Source of the DNA: Neoarius graeffei
Taxonomy: Eukaryota; Chordata; Actinopteri; Siluriformes; Ariidae
Direction of reading: 5' to 3'
Length of the DNA: 64,000 bases
NCBI RefSeq assembly: GCF_027579695.1
Contig: NC_083569.1
Span: forward strand, 76,743,149-76,807,148
Shown here piece after piece: positions 56,459-64,000 of the stretch. A program made the translations under genes and the position numbers. The notes below the pieces were generated by a model that worked only from the letters and a program-made list of their open reading frames with translations, searched no databases and was not told where the DNA came from. Position 1 is the first letter of the stretch, and each line of letters begins with the position of its first letter.

Positions 56459-56829
56459 TCATCTCATTATCTCTAGCCGCTTTATCCTGTTCTACAGGGT
56501 CGCAGGCAAGCTGGAGCCTATCCCAGCTGACTACGGGCGAAAGGTGGGGTACACCCTGGACAAGTCGCCAGGTCATCACAGGGCTGACACATAGACACAG
56601 ACAACCATTCACACTCACATTCAGACCTACGGTCAATTTAGAGTCACCAGTTAACCTAACCTGCATATCTTTGGACTGTGGGGGAAACCGGAGCACCCGG
56701 AGGAAACCCACACAGACACGGGGAGAACATGCAAACTCCACACAGAAAGGCCCTCGCCGGCCACAGGGCTCGAACCCGGACCTTCTTGCTGTGAGGCGAC
56801 AGTGCTAACCACTACACCATCGTGCCAGG
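56459..56829 (-). repeat. V-SINE copy 2 in the satellite
   Basis: Same SINE with the same satellite junctions (ctagggacc on both sides) as copy 1. Confidence 0.93.
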
Positions 56830-57384
56830 CTAGGGACCCGAATGTGTTTTTTTTCCCCAATAGAGTGGACATTTTTGGGAAGTGAGGACATTTTGACTGG
56901 TCCTCACTTTTTTAAAAGAGGGTTAGGAGTAAGTTTTAGGGTTCAGGTTAGAATTAGGATAAGGAGCTAGGGGCCTGAATGTGTTTTTTCCCCAATAGAG
57001 GGGACATTTTTGGGAAGTGAGGACATTTTGACTGGTCCTCACTTTTTTAAAAGAGGGTTAGGAGTAAGTTTTAGGGTTCAGGTTAGAATTAGGATAAGGG
57101 GCTAGGGACCCGAATGTGTTTTTTTCCCCAATAGAGGGGACATTTTTGGGAAGTGAGGACATTTTGACTGGTCCTCACTTTTTTAAAAGAGGGTTAGGAG
57201 TAAGTTTTAGGGTTCAGGTTAGAATTAGGATAAGGAACTAGGGACCTGAATGTGTTTTTTTTCCCCCAATAGAGGGGACATTTTTGGGAAGTGAGGACAT
57301 TTTGACTGGTCCTCACTTTTTTAAAAGAGGGTTAGGAGTAAGTTTTAGGGTTCAGGTTAGAATTAGGATAAGGGGCTAGGGACC

Positions 57385-57755
57385 TCATCTCATTATCTCT
57401 AGCCGCTTTATCCTGTTCTACAGGGTCGCAGGCAAGCTGGAGCCTATCCCAGCTGACTACGGGCGAAAGGTGGGGTACACCCTGGACAAGTCGCCAGGTC
57501 ATCACAGGGCTGACACATAGACACAGACAACCATTCACACTCACATTCAGACCTACGGTCAATTTAGAGTCACCAGTTAACCTAACCTGCATATCTTTGG
57601 ACTGTGGGGGAAACCGGAGCACCCGGAGGAAACCCACACAGACACGGGGAGAACATGCAAACTCCACACAGAAAGGCCCTCGCCGGCCACAGGGCTCGAA
57701 CCCGGACCTTCTTGCTGTGAGGCGACAGTGCTAACCACTACACCATCGTGCCAGG
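57385..57755 (-). repeat. V-SINE copy 3 in the satellite
   Basis: Appears identical to copy 2, exactly 926 bp downstream, including the flanking 'gagtggac' variant in the next unit. Confidence 0.93.
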
Positions 57756-59304
57756 CTAGGGACCCGAATGTGTTTTTTTTCCCCAATAGAGTGGACATTT
57801 TTGGGAAGTGAGGACATTTTGACTGGTCCTCACTTTTTTAAAAGAGGGTTAGGAGTAAGTTTTAGGGTTCAGGTTAGAATTAGGATAAGGAGCTAGGGGC
57901 CTGAATGTGTTTTTTCCCCAATAGAGGGGACATTTTTGGGAAGTGAGGACATTTTGACTGGTCCTCACTTTTTTAAAAGAGGGTTAGGAGTAAGTTTTAG
58001 GGTTCAGGTTAGAATTAGGATAAGGGGCTAGGGACCCGAATGTGTTTTTTTTCCCCAATAGAGGGGACATTTTTGGGAAGTGAGGACATTTTGACTGGTC
58101 CTCACTTTTTTAAAAGAGGGTTAGGAGTAAGTTTTAGGGTTCAGGTTAGAATTAGGATAAGGGGCTAGGGACCCGAATGTGTTTTTTTTTCCCCAATAGA
58201 GGGGACATTTTTGGGAAGTGAGGACATTTTGACTGGTCCTCACTTTTTTAAAAGAGGGTTAGGAGTAAGTTTTAGGGTTCAGGTTAGAATTAGGATAAGG
58301 GGCTAGGGGCCTGAATGTGTTTTTTCCCCAATAGAGGGGACATTTTTGGGAAATGAAGACATTTTGACTGGTCCTCACTTTTTAAAAGAGGGTTAGGAGT
58401 AAGTTTTAGGGTTCAGGTTAGAATTAGGGGCTAGGGGCCTGAATGTGTTTTTTTTTCCCCAACAGAGGGGACATTTTTGGGAAGTGAGGACATTTTGACT
58501 GGTCCTCACTTTTTTAAAAGAGGGTTAGGAGTAAGTTTTAGGGTTCAGGTTAGAATTAGGATAAGGGGCTAGGGACCCGAATGTGTTTTTTTTCCCCAAT
58601 AGAGGGGACATTTTTGGGAAGTGAGGACATTTTGACTGGTCCTCACTTTTTTAAAAGAGGGTTAGGAGTAAGTTTTAGGGTTCAGGTTAGAATTAGGATA
58701 AGGAGCTAGGGACCTGAATGTGTTTTTTTCCCCCAATAGAGGGGACATTTTTGGGAAATGAAGACATTTTGACTGGTCCTCACTTTTTAAAAGAGGGTTA
58801 GGAGTAAGTTTTAGGGTTCAGGTTAGAATTAGGGGCTAGGGGCCTGAATGTGTTTTTTTTCCCCAACAGAGGGGACATTTTTGGGAAGTGAGGACATTTT
58901 GACTGGTCCTCACTTTTTTAAAAGAGGGTTAGGAGTAAGTTTTAGGGTTCAGGTTAGAATTAGGGTAGGAGCTAGGGACCTGAATGTGTCGTCCCCCCCC
59001 CCCCAATAGAGGGGACATTTTTGGGAAGTGAGGACATTTTGACTGGTCCTCACTTTTTTAAAAGAGGGTTAGGAGTAAGTTTTAGGGTTCAGGTTAGAAT
59101 TAGGATAAGGGGCTCGGGGCCTGAATGTGTTTTTTTCCCCCAATAGAGGGGACATTTTTGGGAAGTGAGGACATTTTGACTGGTCCTCACTTTTTAAAAG
59201 AGGGTTAGAATTAGGATAAGGGGCTAGGGAATGCATTCTCAACGAGAGTCCTTACAAAGACACAAGTACAAGAATGTGTGTGAAGGGAAGACCCGTGTGT
59301 GTGT

Positions 59305-59368
59305 GTGTGTGTGTGCGTGTTCGCCATTTCAACCCAGACCGGCGATTTCTCAAACACTTCTGCACAGG
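59305..59368 (+). promoter_or_regulatory. Candidate 5' exon of the third rbm4 gene
   Basis: tcgccatttc (inverted YY1-type), a GC-rich patch, and a donor-like tgcacag|gtacgg at about 59368. It resembles the short 5' exons of the other two genes but this is weak; the true first exon could lie beyond the satellite. Confidence 0.3.
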
Positions 59369-59981
59369 TACGGTGTTAAATCAGTCAGTACCGCTTCTAG
59401 AATAGACTTCATGATAGGAGTCGGGTGTTGATCACGTGATCATTGATGATGATGATGATAAAGCGGTGTTTGTGATAATTATCACTGATTTAGCCCTCGT
59501 GAGCTTAGCCTTGCTAGCTAGTTGAGAGCTTTCACTTGCTATCTAGTGAACTACTGAGGTTTTTGTCATGTATGAAGGCAAATAATCAGGTTGTTAGATA
59601 ATTAGTTGTATTTCCAGTCGTTATAATTTGCAGCATAAGCATATTATGTTTGCTTGAGCAGTTTCGTGAATCTGCTCCTGCTTACAGGCTAGCTCTGGTT
59701 TCTGCCTTCACATTGCTCTATTGTTCTCTCACAAAAAGCCCAGCCAGTAGATACAGCTTATTTACCACAAGTTTGAGTCGGATTTCTGTGTCTGCTAATG
59801 TTTAATACCATGATAAATACTTCTAGGATTGATCATGAACATCCTGGGTGGTTATTAAAATGATGAAGAGCATTTAAGATCTTCCAAGAACCTTCTTGAT
59901 TCTTTCACTGTGTTGGATTGGAAATATTTTTACCTCATTTTTGCTTCATCCAGGCCCCAGCTGTGATTTCAACACACCAGA

Positions 59982-61762
59982 ATGGTCAAAATTTTTGTCG
60001 GGAACCTTTCGCCAAACACGACGACGGATGAACTTCGCTCCTTGTTCTCCCAGTACGGTAAAATATCAGAGTGCGACATCGTGAAGAACTTCGGCTTCGT
60101 CCACATGGAAAACAAAGCCGAGGCTGAGGAAGCCATTCGCAACCTTCACCATTATATGCTCAATGGCCTGGCCATGAACGTGGAGATGAGCCGAGGGAAA
60201 CCCAAATCCTCCACCAAGCTCCACGTAGGCAACATCAGTAGTAGTTGTACCAACCAGGAGCTGCGGGCCAAGTTTGAGGAGTTTGGCCCAGTGGTTGAGT
60301 GTGACATAGTCAAGGATTATGCCTTCGTCCACATGGAACGAGTGGAGGATGCGATGGAGGCCATCCGAGGCCTAGACAACACCGCGTTTCAAGGTGAACC
60401 AGCATATTCAGCTAGATTCCATGGAGGGCTTTCACCATCCAGAATTTGAAGCGTTTTACATTGTCACATTTGCATTTTGTTTTACCATTTATAGTGTGAA
60501 GTGTGTGGGTAAGTACATGTACAATATCAGAGGCTATCATATGATTTATTGAAACACCCAAGTCCTATTTCAGTGAAGTATTGCCCTTAATAACAAAGAC
60601 ATTGACCCCTTTTTCATGTCATTCAAAATTTACCTGTAAAAGTAATGTTTTCTGTATAGTTGCATGCTTCTCAAAATCTTGAGGTTTGTACTTGGGGGTT
60701 GTATTTTTAGCCACCTTTGATTGATTTGATTTTTAAATAATTTTTAATAGTCCTTCAGAAATTGCATGGCCACATTTCAGCTGTTGATTTTAGTAAAGTT
60801 CAGATCTTAACCCAGTCCTGAATTATGCATACTCTCAGTTTTTTGGCTAGGATTTGTTATGAAGCATCGTGGAAACTGTCTTCCGTCTTTCTCTTCCCTA
60901 AGGCAAACTGATGAGTGTGAAGCTTTCGACTAGCCGCCTGCGTACAGCACCGGGAATGGGAGAGAGAACAGGTTGTTATCGGTGCGGGCAGGAAGGCCAC
61001 TGGTCCAAAGAGTGCCCACTGGACCAGAACGGCTCCTACTGTGAGGGCCAGGGCTCAGAGGGATATGGCGCTCCCCGGTTCGGTGCGAATGGCGGTGGTG
61101 GTCGCGGTTTCCAACAGGGCTTCAATGGCGAACCGAGCTTTGGCAGCAACTATGGGCCTGTACAAGGTTTCTCCCGTGGTGCTGGTTATGGGGGTCCTGG
61201 GTATGGCAGGGGCATGGGCACGAGCACAAGCACAGGCATGGGCTATAATGGTGCGATGAGTTTCGGTGTTGCGGCGGGATACGGCATGGGCGCGACATAC
61301 GGCAGCGAGGTGGCATACAGCAGTGGTGTCGGCTACGGCAGCGCGGTGCCCGGGTTCCCTGCGCGGCGAGCGTCCTATGATGAACGGGATCCGTACGGGG
61401 TGGTGGACTACTACGAAAAATATCGTGCGCGTCCCTATGGAGGCAGTTATTTTGATGACAGACAAGCTGTCCCGCTTCCTGGCCCTCCTCCTCCTCCTCC
61501 CCCTGCGTCCTCGGCCATAAGCACAGAGCGCATGCCCTCGTCTAGCCTTGACCTCTATGACCGAAACCCCCTCACTCCTCCTCAGGCTCCGGGTTCTTCG
61601 TACTACGGCCGTGATAGGAGCCCAATTCGAAGGCTCCCTCTCGAGGTGGAAGGATACGCGTATGATCGTGCGCATGTCGCCCCCATCTCTTCGATTCCTC
61701 GGAGCTCTGCGTTTGACATGCCGCGGGATCCTTACGCCGACCGGGCACGCTACGCATATTAA
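59982..61762 (+). CDS. rbm4: RBM4-family RNA-binding protein (third copy)
   Basis: Coding exons 59982-60393 and 60903-61762, 423 aa. Acceptor ttcatccag|gc (59953) opens the first; the intron (caag|gtgaac .. ccctaag|GC) splits the same Gly codon as in the paralogues. RRM1 residues 2-72 ([28 protein letters not shown]), RRM2 78-148 ([28 protein letters not shown]), [17 protein letters not shown] knuckle C162-C165-H170-C175 ([14 protein letters not shown]). Then a Gly/Tyr-rich low-complexity region (about 178-285, many GYG repeats), [14 protein letters not shown], poly-Pro, [20 protein letters not shown] and final RYAY. The GYG region is longer than in its neighbours and is the sort of sequence that favours condensate formation. 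It is the source of the copied RRM fragment at 41.4-41.76 kb. A 3' acceptor (cttttgcag, 62024) suggests a 3' UTR intron. Confidence 0.95.
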
Positions 61763-62475
61763 GCGAACATCTGTGCGCGATTCATACGTGTGCACAACAG
61801 ACTATACAGTGGATGTTGATAAAGCTAGTGATGTTTCTGATCACGTGTGTAGCGTTCTGTATTGAGTAGTAGTCATGCTATCATGTGAAATATTCTGTGG
61901 TCAATTTTTTTTTTTTTTAATTGTTTAAGCTTACTCACATGGTGCAGTCATAATCCTAGCAGGAAATCCTTGATTGCTCTAATGATTAACTGGCTGTGTT
62001 GTGATGACACTTGTTCTTTTGCAGGTATTCTTCAATCATGCCTCCACAGACAGTCATTCAGACATCACTTTTAACCTTACAGTGAATATGGTGCTGAAGT
62101 GTGGTGGAGCAGATTAGGTGCTTTTATTCTAGTAGTTGTATGTTATATTGAGTATTACTCGTAGGTGTTATCAGAGTAGCGTTTCACTAACATTTTCAGC
62201 CTGGTTTTAGTTAGCTTTTGTTTTGTTTAGTTTATTTCCGAAGGCGATAACACGATACCTAAATTCATACTGAATCCTGCTTGAGTCGATGGGACGATTA
62301 CACGTGGAGTTCTGTCAACTGTTACATGTACTGTGAGGAATGTACAAATCTAACGAAGGAATAATATCAATTATTCTGTCCACATTCACTGAATTTGAGA
62401 AATCGCGCACTCTGATTGATTGGCTACTCTACTATTAGGATATCAGCTCATGTACTGTGAGTAGAGAAAAACAAA

Positions 62476-62587
62476 ATGGCGGCGCGTGTTGATGAACCAG
62501 CCAAGGACGGAATAAAAACTCTACTCGAAAACAAACCCCAAAAAATACAAAAAAAAGCAACAAAATATGGAATAAAAGTATTTGATG
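62476..62587 (+). pseudogene. First-exon-like ORF, probably transposon-derived
   Basis: ATG in aaaATGGCGGCG, then MAARVDEPAKDGIKTLLENK and PQKIQKKATKYGIKVFD, 37 codons ending at a perfect donor ggtaagaa. The 'LL.NK...KIQKKATKYGIKVF' helix resembles N-termini of fish tyrosine-recombinase-like mobile-element proteins; I hold this loosely. It is followed by a stem-forming 'ggttattccacttaatc .. cgtggaataact' segment (62787-62867). Confidence 0.4.
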
Positions 62588-62869
62588 GTAAGAACGTATC
62601 TTTTTTTTTTCCCCAAGAATTATCGCATTTTCACAAATTGCTCCTGTCATTTTGCCAGTTTGTTTACATTCTAAGTGGAAATTATTTTGTCAAATGTTTT
62701 GTAAAAAGTTTTTGTTTATCGAATTTGCAAAAAAATAAAAATGATCTGTTTCTCAAAATCCAGTGAATGTGGATAGAATAAAACGGTTATTCCACTTAAT
62801 CTAGTCGTACATGGTACGATGCGCCTCGTCGGCTATCGGCTCATATACAACTCGGTTTCGTGGAATAAC

Positions 62870-64000
62870 TGTTAATAATCCAAAACTGGGCAGGTTTCAA
62901 ATCTTATTTTCCTTTTGATGTTGCATGGTTTTCAATGTAGATGCTGACTAATCTACTTAAATTGTCATCTTAAATCAAAATCGGAGCAAATAAATGCGTA
63001 GTGTAGAGAATATATCTGCTTAAGCCAGGTTTATAGCAATTTTAGACTTGTAGATTTTGAAATAAACCAGTAAACATCAGCTTTCGTATGAAAAGTCTGA
63101 TTGATCAGCAGTCATACGTTCCGTTGTGATTTCTTTGTGTTAAAACTGATTGTGATTTATTTCCGTCTGAATCTCAATCCACGCTTTCCAAAAAAAAGAT
63201 GGGTTTGAGTGCTTGTTCAGAATGCAGTGATTTATTTTGTGATCTCTGTTCCTTCCGAATCAGTTCACCTCTGTGCTTCTACAATTTTCAGCATGAATAG
63301 TTGTCCCGAAGGCCAAACTCTAAAGACGTTCACACAAATGGATACGAAATATAGCTGTCTGTTTGACGATGGTAAATTTATAAACCCCTTGTTAAATTTA
63401 TAGATCTGCACTACATAAAATTTGACCACTGCATAGTGTGGTGTGTTGTTTATAATCAAGTGAAGCAATTTCTTGTCATAAAATGATCCCATTGGAAAGG
63501 CCATAGAAAGCAGAAGCACTGACGATTGAACTTATCCTTGTAATATCCTCAAATTGTATGACAACTTATTCCTTAATAAAGGCAGAGAAAGCAGATATGT
63601 GTCCTTGTATTCTTCATACGCTTGTAGTTATAAAAACCTTCCACATTTTTTAAACTTGATTAAACAGTGCAACTGAATAAAGATTAATGTCTTACTTGAC
63701 AGGTTCAAAGTGAAATTGTGACAAAATGGATGAACAGTTATTCGCTGAAGGTGAAGTGAATATTAGTGAATGATGATCAAGACAAAGTCAAGGTTATTAT
63801 TCACCGATATTCACTGAACCTGAGGTGGATAATCGTTTTAGTATAAATACACGTAATTGTTTAAAAAAAAATTTTTTTCAAGCTTCAATGTAATACATGC
63901 AGGCTTGTGTCACTTATCTATGCCGACTCACATAAAATAGTTTGTTTTGAAATGGATAAAATGAATCACAATTCCACCTTTTTGAGTAGTTTCAGACAGA
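62870..64000. other. No gene recognised
   Basis: AT-rich sequence. Part may be distal 3' UTR of the third rbm4 gene (AATAAA at 63572 and 63675). No exon with recognisable protein. Confidence 0.4.

Larger units (their letters stand above)
54840..59230 (+). repeat. ~135-bp satellite array, about 24 units
   Basis: The unit runs 'cctgaatgtg-T(6-9)-ccccaatagaggggac' then 'atttttgggaagtgaggaca', 'ttttgactggtcctcact', 'ttttttaaaagagggttagg', 'agtaagttttagggttcagg', 'ttagaattaggataagg'. Units are highly alike, varying mainly in T-run length and g/a at 'gggc/gagc'. Three V-SINE copies interrupt it. The first unit (54846) and the last (59150-59225) are more diverged, typical of array edges. Confidence 0.95.

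Noticed and set aside
56406-57667. Two identical 111-aa frames 926 bp apart
   Set aside because: They are SINE sequence duplicated within the satellite, not a tandem gene pair.
54840-59230. Possible CRISPR-like or telomeric array
   Set aside because: Repeats are long, contiguous and without unique spacers; ttaggg occurs once per unit only by unit sequence. It is a satellite in a vertebrate genome.
61055-61795. 246-aa Arg/His-rich minus-strand frame
   Set aside because: Antisense shadow of the Gly/Tyr-rich tail of the third rbm4 gene.

Overview
This is a repeat-rich stretch of a vertebrate nuclear genome, almost certainly a ray-finned fish. The evidence is spliced genes with GT-AG introns, V-superfamily SINEs, Tc1/mariner, hAT, PIF/Harbinger and TTAA-class DNA transposons, L2/Rex-like and RTE-like LINEs, and fish-type tandem RBM4 genes. 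A catfish or other ostariophysan is a guess from the repeat mix and is not shown by any single sequence.

Layout. 1-4.3 kb: a three-coding-exon PLAC8/cornifelin-family gene (+), with a LINE fragment lying downstream of its stop. 4.4-24 kb: no host gene recognised. This part is a pile of insertions: an LTR-element fossil carrying a hAT MITE and a SINE; a hAT element with a perfect 263-bp palindrome; a hAT element with transposase coding; a TTAA-flanked fold-back element; and a LINE that holds a small transmembrane-protein element, then a hAT, then a SINE. 24.3-24.9 kb: the main coding exon of TIFA (-), an FHA-domain adaptor of NF-kappaB signalling. 25-43 kb: fold-back repeats, a THAP-domain ORF, two Tc1 elements, a PIF/Harbinger MITE and LINE pieces. 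One LINE has fragments of two neighbouring rbm4-like genes embedded in its reading frame (41.28-41.76 kb). 43.1-62.5 kb: three tandem RBM4-family genes (+) at 44.3, 49.1 and 60.0 kb. All keep an intron in the same codon at the end of RRM2; the first lacks the CCHC zinc knuckle. Between genes two and three lie a decayed Tc1 element and about 4.4 kb of a ~135-bp satellite in which one SINE insertion has been copied to three places. 62.5-64 kb: a possible transposon first exon, then unassigned sequence.

The host genes do not form a pathway. The RBM4 cluster would encode nuclear/cytoplasmic RNA-binding splicing and translation regulators, TIFA is an innate-immune adaptor, and the PLAC8-family protein is a small cysteine-rich protein. 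The most unusual items are the rbm4/LINE chimaera at 41.3-41.9 kb, the intact small membrane-protein ORF inside its own mobile element at 20.3-21.3 kb, and several non-autonomous transposons that each keep what looks like the first coding exon of a parent element.
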